Assembly (NCBI RefSeq): GCF_016745505.1
Contig: NZ_JAERUC010000098.1
Location: 1 to 42,199 of the forward strand
Direction: 5' to 3'
DNA length: 42,199 nt
DNA from: Streptomyces silvae
GTDB taxonomy: Bacteria > Actinomycetota > Actinomycetes > Streptomycetales > Streptomycetaceae
This document shows, piece after piece, positions 33,976 to 42,175 of this stretch. The notes beneath the pieces are model-generated. The model was not told where the DNA came from, searched no databases, and saw nothing but the letters and a program-made list of their open reading frames with translations. Positions within the stretch are counted from its first letter, which is position 1; the number at the start of each line of letters is the position of its first letter. Position numbers and translations under genes: made by a program.

Positions 33976-34100
33976 CCGGCAGAAGCGCAACCGCGGGCCC
34001 ATGGCACAAGTGCCGTCGGGCGGGGAGGACTTCACGATGAGGGCGACGCCCTCCTGCGCCCATACTGCCTCAGCGCGGGGCGGGTCCGGCGTGCGGCCGG

Positions 34101-34168
34101 GATGCGCCGGGCGTCAGGTGGACGACACGGCCGAGATGCGCCGGGCGTCAGGCGGAGGACACGGGCAG
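34101..34168. repeat. 34-bp tandem duplication spanning the tdk stop codon
   Basis: gatgcgccgggcgtcagg begins two adjacent 34-base units, 34101-34134 and 34135-34168, 29 of 34 identical. The second unit holds the real tdk stop and last codons (PVSSA); the first still reads AVSST and stop on the minus strand. Confidence 0.8.
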
Positions 34169-34798
34169 GACGTCCGGGGACAGGGCGCCCGTACGAGCGG
34201 ACGCGGCGGTCATCCGGCGCCGGTGGTGACGGCGGCAGAGCACCTCGTAGCCGATCTCGCCCATCGGCCGGTTCACGTCACCGACCACGACCTGTGCCCC
34301 CTCGACGACCATCTCACCGTCTATGGTCCGCGCGTTGTGCGTGGCACGGGCTCCGCACCAGCAGAGGGCCTCGACCTGGAGCTGCTCGATCCGGTCGGCC
34401 AGCTCGATCAGTCGCTGCGAACCGGGGAACAGTCGCGTACGGAAGTCCGTCGTGATGCCGAAGGCGAAGACATCCATGTCCAAGTCGTCCACGACGCGGG
34501 CCAGTTGATCGATCTGGTCCGGGGCCAGGAACTGTGCTTCGTCCACGATGACGTAGTCCACCCTGCCGCCCTTGGTCAGCTGAGCGACCAGGTAGGCGTA
34601 CAGGTCCATCCCCTCGTCCGCCTCGACGGCCTCCGTCACCAGCCCCAGCCGCGAGGACAGCTTGCCTTCCCCCGCCCGGTCGTCCCGGGTGAAGATCACA
34701 CCCTGCAGACCGCGCGCCGACCTGTTGTGGCCGATCTGGAGAGCCAGGGTGCTCTTTCCGCAATCCATCGTCCCGGAGAAGAACACGAGCTCGGGCAT
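34148..34798 (-). CDS. tdk: Thymidine kinase
   Basis: 216 aa type-II thymidine kinase. Walker A at residues 9-17 (GTMDCGKST), the DEAQF motif with D86/E87, a lasso region (FRTRLFPGSQRLIELAD), and zinc-ligand cysteines in CWCGARATHNAR and CRRHH. It salvages thymidine to dTMP. ATG start. The DNA downstream is a tandem duplication of its end and then pseudogenes, so the gene sits at the border of a decayed patch. Confidence 0.93.
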   Translation of the reverse strand: MPELVFFSGTMDCGKSTLALQIGHNRSARGLQGVIFTRDDRAGEGKLSSRLGLVTEAVEADEGMDLYAYLVAQLTKGGRVDYVIVDEAQFLAPDQIDQLARVVDDLDMDVFAFGITTDFRTRLFPGSQRLIELADRIEQLQVEALCWCGARATHNARTIDGEMVVEGAQVVVGDVNRPMGEIGYEVLCRRHHRRRMTAASARTGALSPDVLPVSSA

Positions 34799-34848
34799 GA
34801 GAGAGTGCGGCCTTTCGGAAGGGTGCGGAGGGAGCGGGAGAACGTCGG

Positions 34849-36036
34849 CTACGAGCGTACTTCGAGGAGCGGGACCAGCTGTTCGACGGGGGTCAGCGAT
34901 CCGTGCATCCCCACCATCGCGGACTCGTGCGGCTCCTTGGCCGAGGCGGTGATCACCACGTCGTCGTGGGCGGCCGCCACCACGTCCCCGATCCTGCCGT
35001 ACACCCGCTCGTCGATCCGGGGGCCGAACCAGCCCGCCGCGATCGCCTCGTCACGGCTCGCCACCCAGAACTGCTCGCCGAGCACCTCGCGCCAGACGGT
35101 CAGGACGTCCGCCTGGGCGCCGGGGACCGCGTACACATGGCGGGCCCGGCCCTCGCCGCCCAGCAGGGCGACGCCGGCGCCCAGCTCCCAGTCCTCGTCG
35201 AAGTCGATGCGGGACTGTTCGTCGAAGGGGATGTCGATCATGCCGTGGTCGGCGGTGATGTAGAGCGCGGTGCGGGGCGGCAGCTGCTCGGCGAGGCGCC
35301 GGGCGAGCCCGTCGACGTACATCAGCTGGCCCCGCCAGGCGTCGGAGTCGACGCCGAAGCGGTGTCCCTGGCCGTCGACCTCGCTGTAGTACGTGTAGAC
35401 GAGCGACCTGTCCCCCGCGGCGAGCCGCTCGGCCGCGAGGTCCATCCGGTCCTCGCCGGTGAGCCGGCCGAGGAAGGAACCGCCGCTGAGCGCGACCTTG
35501 GTGAGGGGGGTCTGCTCGAAGCCGGGGGCGGAGACCTGGGCCGTGCGGACTCCGGCGGCGTCGGCGAGCGCGAACACCGTCGGGTACGGCTGCCAGGCCT
35601 TGAGGTCGGTCCACGGCTTCCAGCGGAGCTGGTTCATGAGCGCGCCCGTGCCCGGGTTGCGCACCGTGTAGCCGGGAAGCCCGTGCTCGCCGGGCGGCAG
35701 GCCCGTGCCGACGGAGGCGAGCGAGGTCGCCGTGGTCGCCGGGAAGCCCGAGGTGATCGGCCGGCCGGTGCCGCCGCGCGAGGTGGGGAGCAGCGAGTGC
35801 AGGAAGGGCGCCTCGTCCGGGTGGGCCTTGATCTGCTCCCAGCCGAGTCCGTCGATCAGGAAGACGCAGTTCCGGTCGGCGGGGGTGAGCTCGGGGATCG
35901 CCGCCTCGAAGCCGGGGACGCCCTGCCCCGCGACGAGCGTCGGCAGCAGATCGGCGAGCGAACCGGTGCCGTACTCGGGCACGGGCGCGGCTTCGGGAGC
36001 GAGCAGAACGGGGTCCTGCCAGGCGGGCTGGACCAT
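34849..36036 (-). CDS. Alkaline-phosphatase-superfamily nucleotide pyrophosphatase/phosphodiesterase
   Basis: 395 aa with metal-binding signatures of the NPP group: FLIDGLGWEQ, nucleophile Thr in SGFPATTATSLASVGTG, YSEVDGQGHRFG, and TADHGM. No signal peptide is visible, so it is likely cytoplasmic. It hydrolyses phosphodiester or pyrophosphate bonds; substrate unknown. The ATG overlaps the DUF5998 stop by one base, so the two are co-translated. Confidence 0.87.
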   Translation of the reverse strand: MVQPAWQDPVLLAPEAAPVPEYGTGSLADLLPTLVAGQGVPGFEAAIPELTPADRNCVFLIDGLGWEQIKAHPDEAPFLHSLLPTSRGGTGRPITSGFPATTATSLASVGTGLPPGEHGLPGYTVRNPGTGALMNQLRWKPWTDLKAWQPYPTVFALADAAGVRTAQVSAPGFEQTPLTKVALSGGSFLGRLTGEDRMDLAAERLAAGDRSLVYTYYSEVDGQGHRFGVDSDAWRGQLMYVDGLARRLAEQLPPRTALYITADHGMIDIPFDEQSRIDFDEDWELGAGVALLGGEGRARHVYAVPGAQADVLTVWREVLGEQFWVASRDEAIAAGWFGPRIDERVYGRIGDVVAAAHDDVVITASAKEPHESAMVGMHGSLTPVEQLVPLLEVRS

Positions 36037-36632
36037 CAGCGGGTGGTCGTCCCGGTCACGGCCGTGGCCTCGGAGAGCGACTGGGCGAAGGCGAGGGTCT
36101 GGCGCACGGTGTCCGGGCCGTCCCCGGCCTCGCTGACGCGGAGGCTCAGGTCGTCGGCGGTGGAGCTGCCGGTGTAGCCGTGGTCGGCCTCGCAGTTGGG
36201 GTCGCCGCAGGCCGCGGGCTCCAGGTCGATGCGGGAGACCGCGCCCCAGCCGATCGTCAGGACGACCTCGCGGGGCAGGGTGCCCGGCACGTACTTCTCG
36301 GGGTTGGCGACGACCCGGCTGACCACGACGGACGAGATCCGGTCGAGCTTGACCGACTCGGTGGACGTCGTGGCGTACGGGGTCGGGGAGCTGGTGTCGG
36401 CCGCCTGCTCGTCGGTGTGGCTGACGATGAAGCGGGTGTCCGTCAGGACGAGGACCGTGACATGGCGCCGGACCTCGTTGGAGTCGAAGGTGGTCTCCTG
36501 GTGCACCAGGTACGAAGCGACCGGCTCCCCGCCGACGGCGGCCTCCACCGCCTCGGCCACGAGGGCCGGGTAGTAGCCGCTGCGCTCGATCGCCGCGCGC
36601 AGCCCCTGGGTCGTCGTACCGGTCTTTGCCAT
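36036..36632 (-). CDS. DUF5998 protein
   Basis: 198 aa from ATG 36632 (MAKTGTTTQGLRAAIERSGY). Beta-rich PH-like character (VLVLTDTRFIVSHTDE, ESVKLDRISSVVVSRV) with a short Cys pair CGDPNC. Family DUF5998, conserved in Streptomyces, unknown function. AGGA sits 9 bases upstream; an ATG at 36641 lacks room for it. It precedes and overlaps the phosphodiesterase gene. Confidence 0.85.
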   Translation of the reverse strand: MAKTGTTTQGLRAAIERSGYYPALVAEAVEAAVGGEPVASYLVHQETTFDSNEVRRHVTVLVLTDTRFIVSHTDEQAADTSSPTPYATTSTESVKLDRISSVVVSRVVANPEKYVPGTLPREVVLTIGWGAVSRIDLEPAACGDPNCEADHGYTGSSTADDLSLRVSEAGDGPDTVRQTLAFAQSLSEATAVTGTTTR

Positions 36633-36692
36633 GGGAACCATCCTACGGGGGGCCGGTGACTGCCGGGGACGCTGTGCGCGGGTCCGCCGGGG

Positions 36693-39600
36693 TCAGTAGC
36701 TGGGGAGCCGGCGGGGACCCAGATCGCTGCGGGCGGGCGGCGGGGCGAGCCGGACGCTCGCTCCGAGCACCGTCAGGCCGTGCGTGGCGACGACGACGGG
36801 TTCCAGGGCGGCCGAGACCACCTCGGGGTGGTCGTCGACCAGCCGGGACACCCGCAGGAGGAGCTCTTCGAGCGCCGCGGTGTCCGCCGGCGCCGAGCCG
36901 CGCCAGCCGAACAGCACCGGGGCCGCCTTGATGGAGCGGATCAGCTCGGCGGCGTCCCGGTCGGTGGCGGGCACGAGACGGTGGGCCGTGTCGCCGAGCA
37001 GCTCGGACGGCGCGCCGGCCAGGCCGAAGGAGAGGACGGCTCCGGCGGCCGCGTCGATGGACGCCCTGACGACGGTGTCGACGCCCCTGGGCGCCATGGC
37101 CTGGACGACGGGGCGGAGTTCGGCGGGGGTGCCGAGCAGGTCGGTCAGTTCGTCGTACGCGCGGCGCAGGGCGTTCTCGCCCGCGAGGTCGAGCCGGACC
37201 CCGCCGAGGTCGGCGCGGTGCCGGAGGTGGGGCGCGGTGGTCTTGAGGGCCACCGGGTAGCCGAGCTGCCCGGCGGCGGCGACGGCGCCCTCCGGATCGG
37301 GGGCCGGGAGCGCCGGACGTACGGCGATGCCGTAGCCGGCCAGCAGTTCGCAGGCCTCGTCGTGGGTGAGCGGCCGGCCGCGCGGGTCGGGGTCCGGGCC
37401 GAGCAGCCTGCCGATCAGCGCGGCGGTGCCGTGCTCGTCGATGGTGTCGTCCAGGAATTCGGGCACCTTGCCCGGGGTGGCGGCCTGGCGCCGCCACTGG
37501 GCGTACTTCACCGCCTCGGCGAGCGCGCGGACGGCGCGCTCGGCCGCGGGGTAGGCGGGGATCCGCCCGGCGTCGGGAGCGGGCCGGCCGGGGCTCGGCG
37601 CGGCTTCGGAGACGGGGGCCCGGCCGGGGCTCGGCGCGCCTTCGGCGGCGGGGGCCCGGCCGGGAGAGGCCGCGGGGTGGCCGGGGGCTCGCGGGGTGGA
37701 GGGGGCGGGGTGGCCGGGGGCTCGCGTGGTGGAGGGGGCGAGGTCGCCCGGGGCGCCTGCCCGCCCGTCGGACGCGGACGGCGTGGGGGTGCCGGGCGCG
37801 GATCCGCCCCGGGTGCCGGGCGCGGCGGAGGGAGCCTGCGCCCCCGGGCCGGACGGCCGGTGTGCGGGCGGGGCGGCCGTGCTCGTCGCGGCGGCGAGCG
37901 CCTGCGCCAGGCCGCCCATCTCCACGTGCACCACCGCCACCGGCTTGGCGGGACCGGTGGCCGCCGCCTCCCGCAGCGCGGCGGCCAGGACCTCGCCGTC
38001 GCCGGTCTCCGCCTCGCCGTCCTCCCCCACCCAGGGGATCGCGGTCACGATCACGGCGTCGCACGTCCGGTCCGCGAGCGCCTCCGCCAGCGCGTTCCGG
38101 AAGTCCTGGGGGCTGGCCACGGTGGTGAGGTCGCGGGGCGGGCGCGGGCGCAGCCCTTCCGCCAGGCAGGCGTCGTAGGTGAGGAGGCCGAGCGACTCCG
38201 AGTTGCCCAGGATCGCCACCCGGGGACCGTCCGGCAGGGGCTGTCCCGCGAGGAGCACGCCGACGTCGACCATCTCGGTCACCGTGTCGACGCGGATCAC
38301 GCCCGCCTGGCGCATCAGCGCGGAGACCGTCGCGTCGGGGATGCGGCTGACGGGCACGGCGTGGCCCGGCGGGTTGGTCCCGCTGTGCCGGGCGCCCTTC
38401 ACCACGACCACCGGCTTCACGGCGGCCGTCCGGCGGGCGAGCCGGGTGAACTTGCGCGGATTGCCCAGTGATTCGAGGTACAGCAGGGCGACGTCGGTGC
38501 CCGGGTCCTCGTACCAGTACTGCAGGAAGTCGTTGCCGGAGACGTCGGCCCGGTTGCCGGCGGAGATGAAGGCGGAGAGCCCCGCGCTCCTGCGGTGGAG
38601 GCCCGCCAGAACGGCGATCCCGATGGCCCCGGACTGGGTGAAGAGCCCGATGCGCCCGGCCTTGGGCGACTCGGGGGCGAGGGAGGCGTTGAGGCGGACC
38701 TCGGGGGCGGTGTTGATGATGCCGAAGGCGTTCGGGCCGATGATCCGCATCCCGTACGAGCGTGCCTGGCGGACCAGCTCCCGCTGCCGTTCCCGGCCTT
38801 CGGCGCCTCGCTCGGCGTAACCGGCGGAGAGGACGACGAGGCCCTGGACCCCGCTCTCGCCGCAGTCGGCGACGACCGCCGGCACCCGGTCGGCCGGGAC
38901 GGCGACGACCGCGAGGTCGACCTGCTCACCGATCTCGCTCACGGAGCGGTGCGCGGGCACCCCTTCGACCGTGCCCGTACCGGCGTCGAAGGACGTGTTC
39001 ACGGCGTACGCGCGCCCCGTGAAACCCGAGCCCAGGAGGTTGCGCAGCACCGACCGGCCGACGCCGCCCGGCGCCCGGCCGACGCCGATGACCGCGACGG
39101 ACCCGGGGGCCAGCAGCCGCTGGACGGAGCGCGCTTCGGCCCGCTGTTCCCGGGCGCGCTGGACGGCCAGGGACTCGGCCGTGGGCTCCAGGTCGAGGGT
39201 GAGGTGGACGGAGCCGTCCTCGAAGCTGCGCTGCTGGGTGAATCCGGCGTCCCGGAACACCTTGATCATCTTGTTGTTGGCGGGCAGCACCTCGGCGGCG
39301 AAGCGCCGGATCCCCCGCTCCCTGGCCACCGCCGCGATGTGTTCGAGGAGGGCCGAGGCCACTCCGCGGCCCTGGTGGGCGTCCTGCACGAGGAAGGCGA
39401 CCTCGGCCTCGTCCGCGGGGGCGGAGGCGGGCCGGCCCTGCCCGTCGATCCGGTCGTAGCGGACGGTGGCGATGAACTCGCCGCCGATCGTCACCGCCAG
39501 TCCCACCCGGTCGACGTAGTCGTGATGGGTGAAGCGGTGGACGTCACGGGCGGAGAGACGCGGATACGGGGCGAAGAAGCGGTAGTACTTCGATTCGTCG

Positions 39601-39749
39601 GACACCTGCTCGTAGAAGCTGACCAGCCGCTCGGCGTCATCCGTGGTGATGGGCCTGATCCGCGCGGTGCCACCGTCACGGAGCACCACGTCGGCCTCCC
39701 AGTGGTCGGGGTACGCGTGATGCGGACTCTGCTCCGGAGTGGGCTCCAT
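36693..39749 (-). CDS. patA: GNAT acetyltransferase fused to ADP-forming acyl-CoA synthetase (PatA-type)
   Basis: About 1018 aa. An N-terminal GNAT domain (about 20-190, with VQDAHQGRGVASALLEHIA as acetyl-CoA loop) precedes a CoA-binding Rossmann domain (about 215-345, SVAVIGVGRAPGGVG) and a succinyl-CoA-synthetase-like flavodoxin region (to about 620). A Pro/Ala/Gly-rich repeat linker (about 625-730) and a C-terminal ATP-grasp domain (about 770-1000) follow. This GNAT-first order resembles S. lividans PatA, a lysine acetyltransferase that inactivates acyl-CoA synthetases. Whether the synthetase part is active is unclear. ATG 39749 preferred over TTG 39755. Confidence 0.85.
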   Translation of the reverse strand: MEPTPEQSPHHAYPDHWEADVVLRDGGTARIRPITTDDAERLVSFYEQVSDESKYYRFFAPYPRLSARDVHRFTHHDYVDRVGLAVTIGGEFIATVRYDRIDGQGRPASAPADEAEVAFLVQDAHQGRGVASALLEHIAAVARERGIRRFAAEVLPANNKMIKVFRDAGFTQQRSFEDGSVHLTLDLEPTAESLAVQRAREQRAEARSVQRLLAPGSVAVIGVGRAPGGVGRSVLRNLLGSGFTGRAYAVNTSFDAGTGTVEGVPAHRSVSEIGEQVDLAVVAVPADRVPAVVADCGESGVQGLVVLSAGYAERGAEGRERQRELVRQARSYGMRIIGPNAFGIINTAPEVRLNASLAPESPKAGRIGLFTQSGAIGIAVLAGLHRRSAGLSAFISAGNRADVSGNDFLQYWYEDPGTDVALLYLESLGNPRKFTRLARRTAAVKPVVVVKGARHSGTNPPGHAVPVSRIPDATVSALMRQAGVIRVDTVTEMVDVGVLLAGQPLPDGPRVAILGNSESLGLLTYDACLAEGLRPRPPRDLTTVASPQDFRNALAEALADRTCDAVIVTAIPWVGEDGEAETGDGEVLAAALREAAATGPAKPVAVVHVEMGGLAQALAAATSTAAPPAHRPSGPGAQAPSAAPGTRGGSAPGTPTPSASDGRAGAPGDLAPSTTRAPGHPAPSTPRAPGHPAASPGRAPAAEGAPSPGRAPVSEAAPSPGRPAPDAGRIPAYPAAERAVRALAEAVKYAQWRRQAATPGKVPEFLDDTIDEHGTAALIGRLLGPDPDPRGRPLTHDEACELLAGYGIAVRPALPAPDPEGAVAAAGQLGYPVALKTTAPHLRHRADLGGVRLDLAGENALRRAYDELTDLLGTPAELRPVVQAMAPRGVDTVVRASIDAAAGAVLSFGLAGAPSELLGDTAHRLVPATDRDAAELIRSIKAAPVLFGWRGSAPADTAALEELLLRVSRLVDDHPEVVSAALEPVVVATHGLTVLGASVRLAPPPARSDLGPRRLPSY
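37585..37742. repeat. In-frame minisatellites in the patA linker
   Basis: Two adjacent repeat arrays: 36-base period units beginning cggccggg at 37585, 37621 and 37657 (third diverged), and 33-base units beginning gtggccgggggctcg at 37677 and 37710. Both periods are multiples of three, so copy changes keep the frame. Confidence 0.75.
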
Positions 39750-39945
39750 GGGCAAAGCCTACGGCTCGGGCTTTTCGTTCGGCCCGAACCCGGGCCGAAC
39801 CCGGGCGGGGGCCGGTACGGGAGGCCTGCGCGGAGGCCTCGGCACCGGTCGCGGACGGGTCGCGGCAAGGGCACGCTGAGGGTGCCGGCGGGCGGTGGAC
39901 GGCCGGCGGCGATGCCGGGCACAGCGATACCGCACTGCATGAGAG

Positions 39946-39961
39946 ACTGGTCTAGACAACC
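39946..39961 (+). promoter_or_regulatory. DasR-responsive element (dre) before ptsH
   Basis: actggtctagacaacc agrees at the first 12 bases with the dre consensus A(C/G)TGGTCTAGACCA(C/G)T recognised by the GntR regulator DasR (GlcN-6-P responsive). It sits 25 bases upstream of the HPr start codon. DasR is known to control pts genes in Streptomyces. Confidence 0.8.
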
Positions 39962-39985
39962 CATTGATACGTGAAGGGCAGAACC

Positions 39986-40267
39986 ATGGCTGAGCGCCGC
40001 GTCAACGTCGGTTGGGCCGAGGGCCTGCACGCCCGCCCCGCTTCCATCTTCGTCCGTGCCGCCACGGCCTCCGGCGTCCCCGTGACGATCGCCAAGGCGG
40101 ACGGCAACCCCGTCAACGCCGCGTCCATGCTCGCGGTGCTCGGCCTGGGCGCCCAGGGCGGCGAGGAGATCGTGCTCGCGTCCGAGGCGGACAACGCCGA
40201 GGCCGCCCTGGACCGTCTGGCGAAGCTGGTCGCCGAGGGGCTCGAGGAGCTTCCGGAGACCGTCTGA
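39986..40267 (+). CDS. ptsH: HPr, phosphocarrier of the phosphotransferase system
   Basis: 93 aa with phosphorylated H15 in GLHARPAS and the regulatory-serine region AASMLAVLGLGAQGG. It passes phosphate from enzyme I to EIIA. ATG start with gaaggg upstream; the open frame begins at 39971 but that adds only a non-conserved prefix. A dre site before it implies control by DasR and amino-sugar availability. A strong U-tract terminator follows. Confidence 0.95.
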   Translation: MAERRVNVGWAEGLHARPASIFVRAATASGVPVTIAKADGNPVNAASMLAVLGLGAQGGEEIVLASEADNAEAALDRLAKLVAEGLEELPETV

Positions 40268-40301
40268 TTCCGGCCACTTCGAACCGGAATTTTTTCTGCG
40301 G

Positions 40302-40340
40302 AAAAGCCGCGGCACCCCCGACCGGGAGCCGCGGCTTTTT
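40302..40340 (+). terminator. Rho-independent terminator of ptsH
   Basis: A 12-bp stem (40302-40313 with 40328-40339) ends in a T-run, one of the few terminators in the window with a U-tract. Confidence 0.9.
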
Positions 40341-40438
40341 CTGTTCCCTTACGGAGTGACAGGAGCCCGTAAAAGCCGTTTCAGGGCAGCATAAAGAAAG
40401 CCGTCCGATAACGGCCCTCTTTGTATACGGCGCAATTG

Positions 40439-41137
40439 TTAATGACGGACTCCCGCGATGTTTACGGGGTGTTGCGAAGTCCTCACCCGGGGCGCTCCGG
40501 CCGGCTGGCCCGGCGGGCGCCGCAGCCGGTGGGCGGCGGTGGCCCGCTCGGCGTGCTGGGTGGCGAGCGCCCTGGCCCGCTCCGGATCGCGGCGCGCCAC
40601 GGCGTCGACGAGGGCGCCGTGCTCGGCCCAGGAGTCCGCGGGGCGGACCGGCTGCTCGACGGCGTACATCCAGGCGATCTTGTGCCGGAGCTGGGTGAGC
40701 AGCGCGATCAGCGCGGGGCTGCCCGAGGCCTGTGCCAGCGTCTCGTGGAACCAGCCGCCCAGGGAGCGCAGATCCTCCCCCTCGCCCCTGCGCACGCGCT
40801 CCTGGCCCAGTCTGACCAGGCCGCGGAGCACCTTGAGGTGCGCCTCGGTACGCCGCTGGGCCGCGCGGGCGGCCCCGAGGGGCTCCAGGAGCATGCGGAT
40901 CTCCAGGAGGTCGGCGGCCTCCTGCTCCGTGGGCTCGGCGACACAGGCACCGGCGTGCCGGCGGGTGACGACGAACCCCTCGGACTCCAGGGTGCGCAGC
41001 GCCTCCCGCACGGGGACGCGTGAGACGCCGTAGCGACGCGCGAGCACCTCTTCGGTGAGGCGGCTGCCGCGCTCGAAGACACCGGAGACGATGTCGTCAC
41101 GGATTGCCGTGCATACCGAATGCGCGGGAATGCGCAT
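40439..41137 (-). CDS. GntR-family transcriptional regulator (FCD/FadR subfamily)
   Basis: 232 aa. N-terminal winged helix (about 10-75) with RLTEEVLARRYGVSRVPVRE and EGFVVTRRHAGACV; C-terminal FCD helical domain (about 85-210), with acidic and His residues (GWFHETLAQASGS, HGALVDAVARRDPERARALA) that bind metal and carboxylic-acid ligands. The C-terminal tail (210-232) is basic. ATG start with GGAGG 8 bases upstream. Ligand and targets unknown; no neighbouring catabolic operon indicates them. Confidence 0.87.
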   Translation of the reverse strand: MRIPAHSVCTAIRDDIVSGVFERGSRLTEEVLARRYGVSRVPVREALRTLESEGFVVTRRHAGACVAEPTEQEAADLLEIRMLLEPLGAARAAQRRTEAHLKVLRGLVRLGQERVRRGEGEDLRSLGGWFHETLAQASGSPALIALLTQLRHKIAWMYAVEQPVRPADSWAEHGALVDAVARRDPERARALATQHAERATAAHRLRRPPGQPAGAPRVRTSQHPVNIAGVRH

Positions 41138-41304
41138 GTCCGAACCTCCGCCTTAATCCCCGCGAAACGCGGCCGATCGACGCCTGTTCTGTGACTCTAT
41201 TGCAACCGGCCGGAATTTCCGATGGCGGGGTGGAATCCATGGATATCTTTTGGCCAGGGAGCACTTCCGCGGGGGCTTCGGCGGGCGCCCTTCCCGGGAC
41301 ATGG

Positions 41305-41334
41305 CGAAGGCCCCGGCGGATGCCGGGGCCTTCG
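41305..41334. terminator. Terminator hairpin after the M23 peptidase gene
   Basis: A perfect 13-bp stem (41305-41317 with 41322-41334) with a 4-base loop lies 25 bases past the M23 stop. Confidence 0.85.
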
Positions 41335-41359
41335 TCGGAGAGCGCGGTGCGGCGTGGGG

Positions 41360-42148
41360 TCAGACCTGGACGCCGTGGGCGCGGAGGTAGGCGACGGGGT
41401 CCATGTCCGAGCCGTACTCGGGGGTGGTCCGGGCCTCGAAGTGGAGGTGCGGACCGGTGGAGTTGCCGGTCGAGCCGGACAGGCCTATCTGCTCGCCGGA
41501 GCCGACGCTCTGGCCGACGGAGACACCGATCGAGGAGAGGTGGCCGTACTGGGTGTACGTGCCGTCCTTCATCCGGAGCACGATGTTGTTGCCGTACGCG
41601 CCGCCCCAGCCGGCCTCGACGACCGTGCCGGCGCCGACCGCGACGACGGAGGTGCCGGACGCGGCCTGGAAGTCCACGCCGGAGTGGCTGCCGGAGGACC
41701 AGAGCGCGCCGCCGGACTTGTAGCCGGTGGTCACGTGCGAGCCGGCGACCGGGAGGTGGAAGGCGTTCAGCCGGGCGCGCTCGGCGGCGCGGGCGGCGCG
41801 CGCCTTCTCCTCGCGGACCTCCTTGGCGCGGGCCTCCGCCTTGCGCTTGGCCTCGGCCTTCGCCTTGGCCTTGGCCTTCGCTTCGGCCGCGGCCTTCGCG
41901 GCGACGTCGGCCTGGTGCTTCTGGGCCTTCGCCTGGGCCTCGATCTGGGCGGCGAGGGTGGTGTCGAGGGCGACGGTCTGGGTCAGACCGGTGGCGGTGA
42001 CGGCCTCGGAGTCCGCGGCGAGGGCCGGGGAGGCGGTGGCACCCAGTACGCCGGTGGTGGCCAGGGCGGCGACGCCGGCGACCTTGGCGCTCTTGCGCGT
42101 CAGGCGGCTCGGGGCACGGTGCTTCCCGGTGGCACGGATGAACGCCAT
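41360..42148 (-). CDS. Secreted M23-family peptidoglycan endopeptidase
   Basis: 262 aa. A signal peptide (residues 1-44; basic start, VAGVAALATTGVLGATAS, cut near PALA/AD) is followed by an Ala/Lys/Glu-rich coiled coil (about 65-125). The M23 (LytM) domain has zinc and catalytic residues H155 and D159 in GSHSGVDF, H203 in YGHLSS, and H236 in PHLHFE. It would cleave peptide cross-bridges in the wall outside the cell. The ATG at 42148 has GGAAGGAAAGGA upstream. A ydaO-type riboswitch reads into it, so its expression should respond to c-di-AMP. Confidence 0.92.
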   Translation of the reverse strand: MAFIRATGKHRAPSRLTRKSAKVAGVAALATTGVLGATASPALAADSEAVTATGLTQTVALDTTLAAQIEAQAKAQKHQADVAAKAAAEAKAKAKAKAEAKRKAEARAKEVREEKARAARAAERARLNAFHLPVAGSHVTTGYKSGGALWSSGSHSGVDFQAASGTSVVAVGAGTVVEAGWGGAYGNNIVLRMKDGTYTQYGHLSSIGVSVGQSVGSGEQIGLSGSTGNSTGPHLHFEARTTPEYGSDMDPVAYLRAHGVQV

Positions 42149-42175
42149 GGAGGGGCTGATCCTTTCCTTCCTTCT

